A stretch of 64,000 nucleotides of DNA from Moraxella nasibovis (GCF_029581575.1 NZ_CP089975.1:1302001-1366000); one strand, 5' to 3'. Positions 25,160 through 34,841 are shown, counted from the stretch's first letter. Program-made: numbers and translations. The notes: generated by a model from the letters alone, not told the origin.

Positions 25160-26578
25160 CTACTGTGCTGTGGTCGCATCAGCAGCTTTGGACGCTGACT
25201 CATCATTTTGGGCATCGCTACTGCTTGGCGGTGCCATCACGGTATTTTGACCTTGCTGGGCAGGCTGAGCGGCTGTGCCTTGGGTGGCATTTTGAGCGGC
25301 TTGGTCGGCAGGCGCATATGGACGAGTCTCCACCACCTGATCTGGCTTGACTTTGGCACCACCGACGATGACCACATTATCACCTTGCATCAGACCCTCT
25401 GTGATGACCCATTGACCATTAAAAGTGCCAGCCGTTTTCACCATGCGAGCCTCGATTTTCTTCTCGGCATTCACCACATACACCTGCGTTTCACCTTTTG
25501 GCGTACGCATGACGGCACTTTGTGGCAATAAGGTGGCGTTATTGACAATCGACTGCGCCAAATTGGCATTCACATACATACCTGGAATCAAGATGCCGTC
25601 TGGGTTTGGAAATACAGCACGGATTTTAACAGCGCCCGTCGCTTCATCGACACTGGCATCAGATAAGGCAAGACGACCAATAATCGGATAAGGCTGACCA
25701 TCTTCTAAGACGATCTGCACATCGCTACTGCCCTCACTTGCCTTACCCTCAGCGATCTGCTGGCGAAGTCTTAACATCTCTGACGATGACTGACTGATGT
25801 CCACATACACATAGTCTGTACGAGTGATGGTCGCCAGTGCATTGCCTTGATTGGCAGCCACCAACGCACCATTTGTCACCGCTGAGATGCCGATTCTACC
25901 GCTGATCGGTGCTTTGACGATGGTACGGCTATAATCCAGCTCACTGGCGCTCAGGCTTGCTTTGGCACTATTGATGGCAGCATCAGCACTGCCAATGCCT
26001 GCACGAGCCTGCTCTACGGTCGCTTTGGCAGCCTCGACATTCGCCTCAGCGGTACGCACCGCCGTCACCGCTTGGTCATAGACTTGCTTAGATACGGCAT
26101 CCGCCTCCACCAAGCCTTGTAGTCTTGCCAAATCCGCTCTCGCCTGCGCCAAGGTCGCTTGCTGAGCCACTAAGGCTGCTTGCGACTGAGCATATGCGGC
26201 ACGGGCATTTTGAGCAGATGCCTCAGCATTAGCAATCGATGCTCTGCCTGCATTGATGGCACTGGCGTAATTATCTGTATTGATGCGATACAAAGGCTGA
26301 CCGGCACGCACAAAGCTGCCTTCACGGAACAATACCTCATCAATGATGCCCGTCACCTGCGGACGCACCTCTGAAGTCTCAACGGCGGTCACACGCCCTG
26401 AGAAAGTCTTACTGATGGGAATAGCGCCCAGATTCACTGTCTGCACATCCACGACGGCAGGTGGCATTTGCTGTGAAGCGGCGGCTTGGTCGGCTTGACC
26501 TGATTGATTGCAAGCCGTCAAAAGCGCCATGCCAGAAAATACCGCAGCGATTGCCGCTGCACGGAAATTTCGTTTCAT
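25160..26578 (-). CDS. acrA: RND efflux periplasmic adaptor lipoprotein, AcrA type
   Basis: Membrane-fusion protein linking pump and outer-membrane channel. The chosen ATG at 26578 follows AAGGTGTTT and starts MKRNFRAAAIAAVF with lipobox LTAC; an ATG five codons earlier lacks a ribosome binding site. Lipoyl-type half motifs GIIDEVLFREGSFVRAGQPLYRI (about 80-100) and the later APISGRIGISAVTNGALV flank a long Ala/Gln-rich helical hairpin. The C-terminal 60 residues are low-complexity Gln/Ala/Asp and are longer than usual. It is the first gene of the operon; no local repressor gene precedes it. Confidence 0.92.
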   Translation of the reverse strand: MKRNFRAAAIAAVFSGMALLTACNQSGQADQAAASQQMPPAVVDVQTVNLGAIPISKTFSGRVTAVETSEVRPQVTGIIDEVLFREGSFVRAGQPLYRINTDNYASAINAGRASIANAEASAQNARAAYAQSQAALVAQQATLAQARADLARLQGLVEADAVSKQVYDQAVTAVRTAEANVEAAKATVEQARAGIGSADAAINSAKASLSASELDYSRTIVKAPISGRIGISAVTNGALVAANQGNALATITRTDYVYVDISQSSSEMLRLRQQIAEGKASEGSSDVQIVLEDGQPYPIIGRLALSDASVDEATGAVKIRAVFPNPDGILIPGMYVNANLAQSIVNNATLLPQSAVMRTPKGETQVYVVNAEKKIEARMVKTAGTFNGQWVITEGLMQGDNVVIVGGAKVKPDQVVETRPYAPADQAAQNATQGTAAQPAQQGQNTVMAPPSSSDAQNDESASKAADATTAQ

Positions 26579-27051
26579 AAACACCTTACTCATTTAATCA
26601 TTCGTTTGTCATCATAATCATAGTTTTACTGCTTTAATTTTTTAGAGGGTTGCTCATCAAAAATACAAAGCAAGCGACCAAGCAAGCGACTAAGAAAGTA
26701 AAACCCTAAAACCACACGAAATGCCCCATCGGTCTTTCTGATGAAGCACTTGCCATTGCAGCTTTGCATGGCAAATTTGTATGGCAAATCAGCGTAAAAC
26801 CCAAACATTTTGCGCATACATAAAGCTTACTATTATACTTCAAAAAACCCATGAAGTTTAGTTTTTATTTTTAAATTTACCAAAAAATCAGCTTGTATTT
26901 TTGACAAAACTGTGTGCAACTCGCCTGCTTTTTGCCGCTTTGGGTGGGATTTTTGCCATTTTTGAGAAAATTTATGCCATTTGCTGCATTTTTTATGAAA
27001 AATCGCTTGCTTTTTTCAAAAAATTTGCTATCATAGCGACCTATTCAATAA
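26579..27051. other. Gene-free region of 473 bp between acrA and the tRNA genes
   Basis: No convincing gene. A minus-strand TATAAT (26837-26832) could start a leader of nearly 250 nt before acrA, though its -35 region is poor. A 12-bp unit around CAAGCGAC repeats at about 26670-26692. The right end holds the tRNA promoter. Confidence 0.5.
27007..27034 (+). promoter_or_regulatory. Promoter of the tRNA-Cys/tRNA-Leu unit
   Basis: TTGCTT (27007-27012), 16 bp, TATCAT (27029-27034), 18 bp before the tRNA-Cys 5' end. Confidence 0.55.
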
Positions 27052-27125
27052 GGCTGGATGGCAGAGTGGTCATGCAGCGGACTGCAACTCCGTGTACGCC
27101 GGTTCGATTCCGACTCCAGCCTCCA
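27052..27125 (+). tRNA. tRNA-Cys (GCA)
   Basis: Cloverleaf with acceptor GGCTGGA/TCCAGCC, discriminator T and encoded CCA. The anticodon loop CTGCAAC carries anticodon GCA on a five-base stem. The T arm GCCGG/CCGAC around TTCGATT contains one C-A mismatch at its second pair, which is unusual for a functional tRNA. It is probably co-transcribed with the tRNA-Leu 24 bp downstream. Confidence 0.95.
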
Positions 27126-27149
27126 TTTTTTAAATCTACAGATTCATCC

Positions 27150-27236
27150 GCCCGGGTGGTGAAATTGGTAGACACAAGGGATTTAAAATCCCTCGCTCTT
27201 ACGAGCGTGCCGGTTCGAGTCCGGCCCCGGGCACCA
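27150..27236 (+). tRNA. tRNA-Leu (UAA)
   Basis: Type II tRNA of 87 nt with encoded CCA. Acceptor GCCCGGG/CCCGGGC, anticodon loop TTTAAAA with anticodon TAA (reads UUA/UUG), a long variable arm CGCTCTTACGAGCG forming its own stem, and the T arm GCCGG/CCGGC. Confidence 0.97.
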
Positions 27237-27265
27237 TCTCATATTTTTTGGCATTTGCCATACTC

Positions 27266-27302
27266 AAAAACCCTTAAAGTCAGTCGCTTTAAGGGTTTTT
27301 TG
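27266..27302 (+). terminator. Terminator of the tRNA unit
   Basis: AAAAACCCTTAAAG and CTTTAAGGGTTTTTT pair over about 14 bp around TCAGTCG. Confidence 0.9.
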
Positions 27303-27455
27303 TTGTTTTAATCATGGATTGTATTGGTGGGTTTTATTGTTGGTGCATGGGTAAATTTGCCAGCTTGACGCATTTGGCTTGTTGATGCGTCAAGTTGATA
27401 TACCAAGGTTTGTTAATGCGTCAAGACTGACCAGACAAAGCGAGTAAAATCGCAC

Positions 27456-29030
27456 TCAAAGCATCGCCACATGAGAGAGCATCTCATCAAGTACGGCTGA
27501 CACCTTGGCATCGTGACCTGCATTGGGCGCATTGACCATCGCCACGAACACATACCACTTGCCATCACGCCCCATCACATAGCCCGCCAGACTGCTGACA
27601 TCGTTGAGCGTGCCAGTCTTTACATGCGCCCGTCCGATGGCAGGATGACTGGCATCTCTTTTTGCAAGATTTGCCATCGTGCCTGAAATGCCCGCAACAG
27701 GCAACGAGGCTTTAAAAATCTCAAAGTCTGGCTGCTGATAGGCAAACACCAAAAGCTCCGCCATCGCCTCTGGTGTGATGGCACAATCTCGGCAAAGCCC
27801 AGAGGCGCGGCTCATCACAGGCGGCTGGCTTTTTAGATGCTTTTTCCACCAGCGATCGATGAACGAAAACGCCGAAGGATAATCACTCACCGACACCTCG
27901 CCTGACGCCAAAGGCAACGACAGCGCCACCTGCTCAGTCATGACATTATTTGAATACTGATTGATGAGATGAATCTGCTCACCCAAAGGCTTGGACAGCG
28001 ACACCAGCCAAGGCAGCCCCATCGACTCACGAGCCTTCGCCATGACAACTTCACCAGAAAACGCCGCATCCAGCTTTTGCCATTCACCCTGCACCGCCTT
28101 CATCGCCAGCCGATCTGCATCAAAAAAGGTCAGCCAATACGAACGACGACCGCAGTCGGCATTGGTGCCGCCAGTGACCAAAAGACGGCTGTCAGACAGA
28201 TTAAGCTGAGATTCTGTCAGGCAGCTTGACTGATTGGCGGCGATTTGATTTGGTGCGTCAAAGTCTGCCAATGTTGGTAGCACTTGCACAGCAGCACCTT
28301 GGCGATCACCTGCCATAAATACCTTTTGCTGTCTGCCATCACCATCTTGGCTTACCACCTCACGACCCGAAGGCAGCACATCCACCTCCACCGTGCCAAA
28401 ATTCACCAAAAAAGCATTTGGTGCGGCATTATAAGCACGCATTCCCTGACCATCAAAGGCGTGCGTGTCAAATTTGACATCACGAAATGCCAGATTATCG
28501 ATGATGATATCACCCTGAATGTGGCGAATGCCCCGTGCCTGCACTTGTGTGAGCATGGCACGCAGGTGCTCGTGCGTCATCGCAGGGTCGCCATTGCCTT
28601 GTATGACAAGGTCGCCATGTAGCGTACCATTGATGATCACGCCTTTGGGCTGAACATAAGTCGCCCAGCGGTGATGCTCACCCAGCGTATGTAGCGCAAT
28701 GTAAGTGGTGATGAGCTTTTGGGTGGAGGCAGGCGTGCGAGGTGTGTCGGCGTGATGTCGAATGAGGGGGTTTTGGCGCAGCATTTGTCCTGACGCTGCG
28801 CCATTTTGACCCTGCCGAGCCGACAATGGCTCAACCCAAAGACTCACCGCATCAGCAACCAAGCCTGCCTGAGCCATCTTATCACGCACGCTTTGCGGTA
28901 GCGCGTCATCTAAATTCGTCATCGCCACACCCTCGCTTGCGGCTTGCGCTTGTACACAAAGCGGCGCACCCATCATCGCCATCAATAGCACGCCCAAGAT
29001 GGCAGCTCGCCCAGCCCTACCGTGTTTCAT
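27456..29030 (-). CDS. dacB: D-alanyl-D-alanine carboxypeptidase/endopeptidase PBP4
   Basis: Periplasmic class C low-molecular-weight penicillin-binding protein (peptidase family S13) that trims peptidoglycan stem peptides and cross-links. From the ATG at 29030 a signal peptide MKHGRAGRAAILGVLLMAMMG with an AQA cleavage site is evident; in-frame GTG (29057) and ATG (29045) starts upstream are possible. Active-site motifs in order: STQK (about 102-105, nucleophile Ser), SNN (QYSNNVMTEQ), and KTG (HVKTGTL). The large insert between the first two is typical of S13. It directly follows the PF09650-type gene, likely in one transcript. Confidence 0.92.
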   Translation of the reverse strand: MKHGRAGRAAILGVLLMAMMGAPLCVQAQAASEGVAMTNLDDALPQSVRDKMAQAGLVADAVSLWVEPLSARQGQNGAASGQMLRQNPLIRHHADTPRTPASTQKLITTYIALHTLGEHHRWATYVQPKGVIINGTLHGDLVIQGNGDPAMTHEHLRAMLTQVQARGIRHIQGDIIIDNLAFRDVKFDTHAFDGQGMRAYNAAPNAFLVNFGTVEVDVLPSGREVVSQDGDGRQQKVFMAGDRQGAAVQVLPTLADFDAPNQIAANQSSCLTESQLNLSDSRLLVTGGTNADCGRRSYWLTFFDADRLAMKAVQGEWQKLDAAFSGEVVMAKARESMGLPWLVSLSKPLGEQIHLINQYSNNVMTEQVALSLPLASGEVSVSDYPSAFSFIDRWWKKHLKSQPPVMSRASGLCRDCAITPEAMAELLVFAYQQPDFEIFKASLPVAGISGTMANLAKRDASHPAIGRAHVKTGTLNDVSSLAGYVMGRDGKWYVFVAMVNAPNAGHDAKVSAVLDEMLSHVAML

Positions 29031-29060
29031 TACAAAACCCATCATCTCATCAAACACAAA

Positions 29061-29348
29061 TCACGCAAAATAACGATCAAGACCTTCTTGAATGCCTGAG
29101 CTAATCATGCCTTTAAGTGGCTTTGCCAAAAACGCCAAATCCGCCTCAAAAATGACCTTATCTGCATCCAAAAAAGCACGCCCATCGACGCCTGCTTTAT
29201 TGATTGAGACCGTGTCGGTGTCTGCACCTTCTTGATAGACAGCATCCAAGCCAAATTCATCTTTGGCTTCTTGTAGCCATTTTTTCGCCTGCGTGCGTGC
29301 TGTTTGTAGATCAAAATTATGGCGTTTTTCAATGCGAATGTCTGACAT
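29061..29348 (-). CDS. Polyhydroxyalkanoic-acid-system (PF09650) family protein
   Basis: A 95-residue protein resembling the small family annotated as a polyhydroxyalkanoic acid system protein: IRIEKRHNFDLQTARTQAKKW, then a short beta region, and EADLAFLAKPLKGMISSGIQEGLDRYF at the end. The family role is unclear and it occurs in species without PHA granules; no PHA genes are near. The ATG at 29348 follows AAGGAG at ideal distance and is preferred to a GTG two codons earlier. Between dcd and dacB on the minus strand. Confidence 0.75.
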   Translation of the reverse strand: MSDIRIEKRHNFDLQTARTQAKKWLQEAKDEFGLDAVYQEGADTDTVSINKAGVDGRAFLDADKVIFEADLAFLAKPLKGMISSGIQEGLDRYFA

Positions 29349-29413
29349 ATCCACTCCTTAATGTTTTAAATATCAATGCTTTAAATAGCATTACTTTTAA
29401 AATAAATCATTCG

Positions 29414-29448
29414 ATAAAAAAAGATTGTCCATTGTAGAACAATCTTTT
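29414..29448 (-). terminator. Terminator after dcd
   Basis: AAGATTGT and ACAATCTT form a stem; the minus strand continues with a long T run. Confidence 0.7.
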
Positions 29449-29489
29449 GGATAATGCGATGAGATTTATGTAACCAAATTCTCACCGCT

Positions 29490-29563
29490 GATTTTTATTT
29501 GGCGCTTAGGTTTTTGACGGTTGGTTTTTCGGCAATTAGGTTTTTGGCGCTTAGGTCTTTGGC
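29490..29563 (-). repeat. Degenerate 15-bp tandem repeat at the 3' end of dcd
   Basis: On the minus strand units GCCAAAGACCTAAGC, GCCAAAAACCTAATT, GCCGAAAAACCAACC, GTCAAAAACCTAAGC and a partial fifth follow one another. The first unit contains the dcd stop codon, so the array appears to have grown out of the gene's end. Confidence 0.8.
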
Positions 29564-30126
29564 AAAGTAACGCCCGTTTGCCCTTGATATTTACCGCCAC
29601 GATCTTTATAAGAAGTTTCGCACACATCGTCAGCGTCCGATTGGAAAAACAACATCTGAGCCACGCCCTCGCCTGCATAAATGCGTGCTGGCAAGTTGGT
29701 CGTGTTACTAAATTCTAAAGTCACATGACCTTCCCATTCAGGCTCAAGCGGTGTGACATTGACGATGATGCCACAGCGAGCGTAGGTAGATTTGCCAAGG
29801 CAGACAGTCAAAACATCTCGTGGGATTTTAAAATATTCCACTGTGCGAGCCAGTGCAAATGAGTTTGGCGGAATGATGCACTCATCACCAACAATATCCA
29901 CAAAACTTTTTGGGTCGAAGTTTTTTGGATCGACGATGGCAGAATGCACATTGGTAAAAACCTTAAATTCATTGGCGCAGCGAACATCGTAGCCGTAGCT
30001 TGAAGTGCCGTAGCTTACGATTTTATCGCCCTGCTCGTTGTGGCGGACTTGTTTTGGCTCAAAAGGTGAGATCATCTCGTGTTCGGTCGCCATTTTGCGA
30101 ATCCAGCGGTCTGATTTGATGGACAT
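29551..30126 (-). CDS. dcd: dCTP deaminase
   Basis: Converts dCTP to dUTP and ammonia, the main dTMP precursor route in gammaproteobacteria. The 191 residues are typical. Signatures are [16 protein letters not shown] near residue 40, [15 protein letters not shown] near 95, [10 protein letters not shown] near 112 and [20 protein letters not shown] near 125 with the catalytic Glu. The homotrimer should be cytoplasmic. The C terminus (GVTLPKT) ends within the first unit of a tandem repeat. Start at 30126 follows AGGAAAAC. Confidence 0.96.
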   Translation of the reverse strand: MSIKSDRWIRKMATEHEMISPFEPKQVRHNEQGDKIVSYGTSSYGYDVRCANEFKVFTNVHSAIVDPKNFDPKSFVDIVGDECIIPPNSFALARTVEYFKIPRDVLTVCLGKSTYARCGIIVNVTPLEPEWEGHVTLEFSNTTNLPARIYAGEGVAQMLFFQSDADDVCETSYKDRGGKYQGQTGVTLPKT

Positions 30127-30238
30127 GAGTTTTCCTAATGTTAATCTGATTTTAAAATGTGCTTAAAAATGCTCGCCATTATAAAGGATAACGCCATTTT
30201 AAGCAACGCACGAACCGCCCAAGTGACAGAAAGCCTTT

Positions 30239-31414
30239 TTAAAAAATCCGCCCATCTTGGCGAGTTTTGGTGTATTTGGCAATGTCATCATCAATGCCTT
30301 TGGCGATGGCATCATAAATGTGCGTAATCTGTTCGCCCAGCTGTTTTGGCTCGCCTTTATCCATCTTTTCACGAATACTGGCATCAATCGGCAGTTGTCC
30401 CAATAGTGGCACGCCGTACAGCTGTGCCATACTCTGACCGCCATCAGCCCCAAAAATCGCCTCCGTATGACCGCAAGCACTGCAAGTATGTAGCGACATA
30501 TTTTCCACAATGCCCAAAATCGCAATGTCCGTTTTGACAAACATCTCCACGCCTTTTTTGGCATCAAGCAAGGCAATGTGCTGCGGCGTGGTAACAATCA
30601 CCGCCCCTGTGATGGGAATTCTTTGGGCAAGGGTAAGCTGAATGTCGCCTGTCCCAGGGGGCATATCAATCACCAAATAATCCAGATTTGGCCAGTTGGT
30701 TTGGCTGTATAATTGCATCAAAGCCCCAGTCGCTTTCACGCCACGCCATGCCACAGGCGTGTTGTCGCTTTCAATCAAATTGCCGATGGACAATAGCGCC
30801 AAACCATGAGCGTCAATCGGCACAAATTGGTCGTTTTCAACCACAGGTCGCACGCCTGCCACGCCCAGCATATCAGGCACGGACGGTCCATAAATGTCAG
30901 CGTCCAAAATCCCTACTTTTTTGCCAAGTCTTTGTAGGGCAAGGGCGATATTGACGGTGGTCGTGGATTTGCCCACACCGCCTTTACCACTGGCAACCAC
31001 GACGATGTGGCGAATGCGTGGGTGTGGCGCAATGTCGGCTTGCTTGGGGGCAGATTTGGCAGGCTTAGGCTCGTCTGTAGATGCAGGGATTTTGTCGCTT
31101 GGCGTGAATGTTTGCACCTTAGCAGAAGTGTTGGCGCTGGGGGCAGGTGCGACTTTATCGGTCAAAACCACATTCAAATTCACTTCCATCACGCCCAATT
31201 CGGACAATCTGGCACGCAATTTATGATACATCGCTTCAAGCTCGGCTTGGTTGGCATCTTTGTGGATTTTTAGCGAAATGTTTAGCACATCGTCATGCGT
31301 GCTTTGCTCATCAATAAACTTCGTCAAAGGCTGATGATACAGCACAAACTCGCTCATCACTTGCTTGACATCATTCATGTTGATGGCGTTTTTCTTTTTA
31401 AAGGGATTAAACAT
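30239..31414 (-). CDS. apbC: Iron-sulfur cluster carrier protein ApbC (Mrp)
   Basis: Cytoplasmic P-loop NTPase of the Mrp/Nbp35 family that carries [4Fe-4S] clusters to target enzymes. Residues 15-85 form the DUF59/MIP18-like N-terminal domain, then a Pro/Lys/Thr-rich linker, then the ATPase domain with the deviant Walker A VASGKGGVGKSTTT near 145. The cluster-binding CxxC is HTCSACGH near residue 330. The length of 391 residues is normal for proteins having the extra domain. It lies between nnrS and dcd on the minus strand with 84 and 112 bp gaps. Confidence 0.93.
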   Translation of the reverse strand: MFNPFKKKNAINMNDVKQVMSEFVLYHQPLTKFIDEQSTHDDVLNISLKIHKDANQAELEAMYHKLRARLSELGVMEVNLNVVLTDKVAPAPSANTSAKVQTFTPSDKIPASTDEPKPAKSAPKQADIAPHPRIRHIVVVASGKGGVGKSTTTVNIALALQRLGKKVGILDADIYGPSVPDMLGVAGVRPVVENDQFVPIDAHGLALLSIGNLIESDNTPVAWRGVKATGALMQLYSQTNWPNLDYLVIDMPPGTGDIQLTLAQRIPITGAVIVTTPQHIALLDAKKGVEMFVKTDIAILGIVENMSLHTCSACGHTEAIFGADGGQSMAQLYGVPLLGQLPIDASIREKMDKGEPKQLGEQITHIYDAIAKGIDDDIAKYTKTRQDGRIF

Positions 31415-31498
31415 GGTAATCTCGGTTTTGTATTTTGGTCAATTGATGGCTATTTTAACACATTTTGCACTTGGTGGGCGGTGTGTTGATCCCCAGAG

Positions 31499-32746
31499 CT
31501 AGCCAAATAAGCCATCAACTCTGGGTTTCGATAATACCCCCACAAAAGACACACAAAACAGCATGAACGCCAATATCCATGCGACTTGTGAAAGCGCAAT
31601 CCATCTCATATACTCACCACCAAACATCGGCAGCACCGCTCGGCTGACGGCAGAGACCATCATGAGCATAAAAATCACGCTCACGGTCTTGGGCGGTGTA
31701 TGAATACTCCGCCCTGTATGCCCAAGCGACACTCGTGCCATCATAGAAATCGTCATAAGCCCCACGCCAAACAACGCCAAGCCATGCAAGCCCAAAGCAT
31801 GAGCATTAAACACACCATCAACAAAAGGCGCAATCACAAACAGCCCTAAGCTTGCCACCATACCCCCAAAAGCGATAAATAGCGACCATAGCAGTGGCTT
31901 TTGCCAAATGCCCTGATGATGCCAATTTTTTAGGCGTAAGACATTGGCAAGCAAGCACATCAAGGCAAATGCACTGGCAATCTTAAAAAAGCCAGTAAAC
32001 ACATCAAAGACCACAAAACCCACAAAGCCTAATAAACTCACCCTGTCCAATAAGTCAGAGTTTTTTTGTTCAATATTTACGCCATTGGGCTTACCATCAT
32101 CATCGACACTCACGCCTTTGGCAATAAAAAACGGCAACACACGCCTTGCGATGGTCAATACCACCCCAATAACAAGGTACAAAGCCACATATAAGGACTG
32201 CGCCTGCACATCAATGTGATTCAAGAATATGCCTGCATAAAACACCAGATTGGCAAACATGAGCAGAACAAGTTTGGCAACAATACCAATCTGTCGTTTT
32301 TGACGAGCCAGCCACACCGCTTTAATGACCGCCCACGCCACCATGCCCCAAAAAAGCACATCAAACACCAAAGCCACCATCAACATGGCAACGCTTGGCA
32401 CGGCATGAACCCCAAGCCATACCACACGAGCAACCGCCCACGCTGCAAATATCACTCCCAAACGCCAGCCGTATGGCATCGTCTGATTTGTCCAGGTCTT
32501 GACCGCCGTCAATAAAAAGCCTGCCACCACCGCCAACGCATAGCCAAAAATCATCTCATGACCATGCCAATAAAAGGGACTGACCATCCCCTTAAAAGGT
32601 GTAAATCCCTGCAACACAGCAAACCACAGCCCCATGCTGATAATGGCAAAAACTCCCGCCCCCACAAAAAATATACGAAATCCCAGATTGAGCAAAGGGT
32701 GTGGCGAAGTCGGTCGTTTGGCGATATTTTCAATATTGATGAGCAT
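31499..32746 (-). CDS. NnrS family membrane protein
   Basis: Polytopic inner-membrane protein of 415 residues with about twelve hydrophobic segments. It has the family's conserved histidines: FYWHGHEMIFGYA near residues 58-70 and MARVSLGHTGR near 335. NnrS proteins are regulated by NO in denitrifiers, bind heme and copper, and protect against nitrosative stress. No nitrite or NO reductase genes are in the window. Start is the ATG at 32746 (MLINIENIAKR). Confidence 0.88.
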   Translation of the reverse strand: MLINIENIAKRPTSPHPLLNLGFRIFFVGAGVFAIISMGLWFAVLQGFTPFKGMVSPFYWHGHEMIFGYALAVVAGFLLTAVKTWTNQTMPYGWRLGVIFAAWAVARVVWLGVHAVPSVAMLMVALVFDVLFWGMVAWAVIKAVWLARQKRQIGIVAKLVLLMFANLVFYAGIFLNHIDVQAQSLYVALYLVIGVVLTIARRVLPFFIAKGVSVDDDGKPNGVNIEQKNSDLLDRVSLLGFVGFVVFDVFTGFFKIASAFALMCLLANVLRLKNWHHQGIWQKPLLWSLFIAFGGMVASLGLFVIAPFVDGVFNAHALGLHGLALFGVGLMTISMMARVSLGHTGRSIHTPPKTVSVIFMLMMVSAVSRAVLPMFGGEYMRWIALSQVAWILAFMLFCVSFVGVLSKPRVDGLFG

Positions 32747-32969
32747 GGTTTTTGTCTTTATGGATTGATGCCTTTATGATACGCCCATTTTGCCAATTTT
32801 TAAAGCATTGAATGTGGGTATTTTTACACTTGCCGACAGCTTCCATGCCACGCAAGCAAACATCCGCCCTTTGGCAAATTTTTCATAAAATTTCATGGCG
32901 AATGTGGGGGATTTTTGCTAAAATGGTGCGTTTATTTATCACGATTTGCCAATTTATACTCACATCTCC

Positions 32970-34034
32970 ATGAACGACCAAACACCAAAAAAACCACTCC
33001 TAACCGCCGATTTTGATTATCATCTGCCAGAGGAACTCATCGCTCGCTATCCTTTGGCGGTGCGGTCAAGCTCTCGCCTGCTTCATGTGGCTGGCGACAC
33101 ACGCATGGATTTGGCATTTGCTGATTTGCCAAACCTACTAAATGCAGGCGATTTGCTCGTGCTAAACGACACAAAAGTCATGAAGGCACGCCTGTTTGGG
33201 GTCAAAGACACAGGCGGTGCGGTGGAAGTGCTGGTTGAGCGAATCATTGACCACGACAAACACATCGCCCATTGCCATGTTCGTTCAAGCCGTGCCTTAA
33301 AATTGGGGCAAACGGTGCAATTGGCGGACGGCAACATGCGTGCCATCATGATGGGGCGAGCAGAAAATTTGTTCGTTTTGCAGTTTGATGCGCCGATTTT
33401 GGCAGATTTGGAGCGATTTGGTGAAATGCCGATTCCGCCTTATTTTGAGCGAGATGCGGACGGCAATGACGACACTCGCTATCAGACGGTGTTTCACGAC
33501 CCCGCCAAACAAGCAAGTGTCGCCGCTCCTACCGCCAGTTTGCATTTTGACGAGACGACCCTACAAGCCCTAAAAGACAAAGGCGTACAGATGGCGTTTG
33601 TTACCCTTCATGTGGGCGCAGGGACTTTTGCCCCTGTCAAGGCAGACGATTTGTCCGACCACATCATGCACGCAGAATACGCCCATCTACCACAGGCAAC
33701 CGCCGACAAAATCAACCAAACCAAAGCGTGTGGCAACAAAGTCATCGCCGTTGGCACGACAGTAACCCGCACGCTAGAGACCGCTCATTTGCACCGCTTT
33801 GATGGCAAATTGACCGAATTTCGTGGCGATACGCAGATTTTTATTTATCCGCCTTATGAATTTGGCGTGGTGGATCGGCTGATTACCAATTTTCACTTGC
33901 CAAAATCCACCCTACTCATGCTCGTCTCCGCCTTTGCTGGCGTGGAAAACATCAAGCAAGCATACGCCCACGCCATCGCCCAAAAGTACCGCTTTTTTAG
34001 CTATGGCGATGCGATGCTGCTTGATGGAAAATAA
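32970..34034 (+). CDS. queA: S-adenosylmethionine:tRNA ribosyltransferase-isomerase
   Basis: Adds the epoxycyclopentandiol precursor from SAM onto 7-deazaguanine in tRNA, the penultimate queuosine step. Signatures: [14 protein letters not shown] at the start, [24 protein letters not shown], the central [20 protein letters not shown], and the highly conserved [13 protein letters not shown] and [17 protein letters not shown]. The ATG at 32970 gives 354 residues; an upstream TTG at 32946 is in frame but less likely. queC, an earlier step in the pathway, lies 0.8 kb further on the same strand with marC in between on the other. Confidence 0.96.
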   Translation: MNDQTPKKPLLTADFDYHLPEELIARYPLAVRSSSRLLHVAGDTRMDLAFADLPNLLNAGDLLVLNDTKVMKARLFGVKDTGGAVEVLVERIIDHDKHIAHCHVRSSRALKLGQTVQLADGNMRAIMMGRAENLFVLQFDAPILADLERFGEMPIPPYFERDADGNDDTRYQTVFHDPAKQASVAAPTASLHFDETTLQALKDKGVQMAFVTLHVGAGTFAPVKADDLSDHIMHAEYAHLPQATADKINQTKACGNKVIAVGTTVTRTLETAHLHRFDGKLTEFRGDTQIFIYPPYEFGVVDRLITNFHLPKSTLLMLVSAFAGVENIKQAYAHAIAQKYRFFSYGDAMLLDGK

Positions 34035-34050
34035 TGCGTCTTTTTAAGCA

Positions 34051-34079
34051 AAAAAAAGCGAACATGGGTTCGCTTTTTT
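34051..34079 (+). terminator. Bidirectional terminator between queA and marC
   Basis: AAAAAAGCGAAC and GTTCGCTTTTTT pair perfectly across CATGG. It ends both converging genes. Confidence 0.92.
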
Positions 34080-34090
34080 AGTTAAGTGTA

Positions 34091-34726
34091 TCAGCCCAAA
34101 AGCGTCGGGAAAATCGTTCTAAGCCCATTCACCAAAATCTCAATCGCCACCGCCGCAAGCAGCATGCCCATGATACGGCTTAGGATATTTAGCCCCGTAT
34201 CCCCCAAAAAGCGACTGATGCGCCCTGCCGCCATGAGCGAGGCATAACAGAACAAACTGATGCAAAGTCCCGCCATCAAAATCATGCCCACCTGAAACAC
34301 GCCCTTGACCTGACTGGAATAAATGATGACCGTCGAGATGCCGCCCGGTCCGATCATCATCGGAATGGCAAGTGGCACCACCGCTGACGCCACCAAAGAT
34401 GAATTAACCTCCACTTCATCTTCATTTGGCTTGACAGGGTTGCCGCCGCCATTCATCATGTTAATGGCGATTAAAAACACCAAAATGCCGCCCGCCACTT
34501 GGAACGAACCGACAGAAATCCCCAGCACTTTAAGCAAAGCCTCGCCCAGCAGCGTAAAAAAGCTGATGGTGATCAGCACTGTAAGACAGGCGATTTGTGC
34601 CACTTTTTTGCGGTCGTGCGTGCTGTATCCCTTGGTGATGTTCAAAAACAGTCCAAGTGCGCTAAATGGATTGATCAGCACCACGAACGCCAAGATGATT
34701 TTTATCAGTTCTGTGTCCATAATCAT
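34091..34726 (-). CDS. MarC family integral membrane protein
   Basis: A 211-residue inner-membrane protein with six predicted helices. It shows the family features VVLINPFSALGLFLNIT near residues 14-31, GILVFLIAINMM near 82, and PLAIPMMIGPGGISTVI near 120-136. MarC was once thought to be involved in multiple antibiotic resistance, but this was not confirmed; the role is unknown. A polar, acidic loop (NEDEVEVNSS) separates the two halves. No Shine-Dalgarno sequence is clear at 34726. Confidence 0.88.
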   Translation of the reverse strand: MIMDTELIKIILAFVVLINPFSALGLFLNITKGYSTHDRKKVAQIACLTVLITISFFTLLGEALLKVLGISVGSFQVAGGILVFLIAINMMNGGGNPVKPNEDEVEVNSSLVASAVVPLAIPMMIGPGGISTVIIYSSQVKGVFQVGMILMAGLCISLFCYASLMAAGRISRFLGDTGLNILSRIMGMLLAAVAIEILVNGLRTIFPTLLG

Positions 34727-34841
34727 AATTCGTCAAATGAGTCCAAAGCCAGCTATTCTACCATAAGCGCCGCCAAATTCTCAGCAAAATCTGCATTTTT
34801 GTGGTAAAATTTTCGTCAATTTTTACCACCTTTTCACTCCT

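Noticed and set aside
26626-26817. Minus-strand frame of 63 codons before acrA
   Set aside because: Considered as a leader peptide or small gene; no ribosome binding site and no recognisable features.
26901-27311. Plus-strand frame of 136 codons
   Set aside because: It runs across both tRNA genes and a terminator; the translation is an accident of these RNAs.
29466-29678. Minus-strand frame with KPKRQ-type repeats
   Set aside because: Produced by the 15-bp tandem array read in a wrong frame of dcd.
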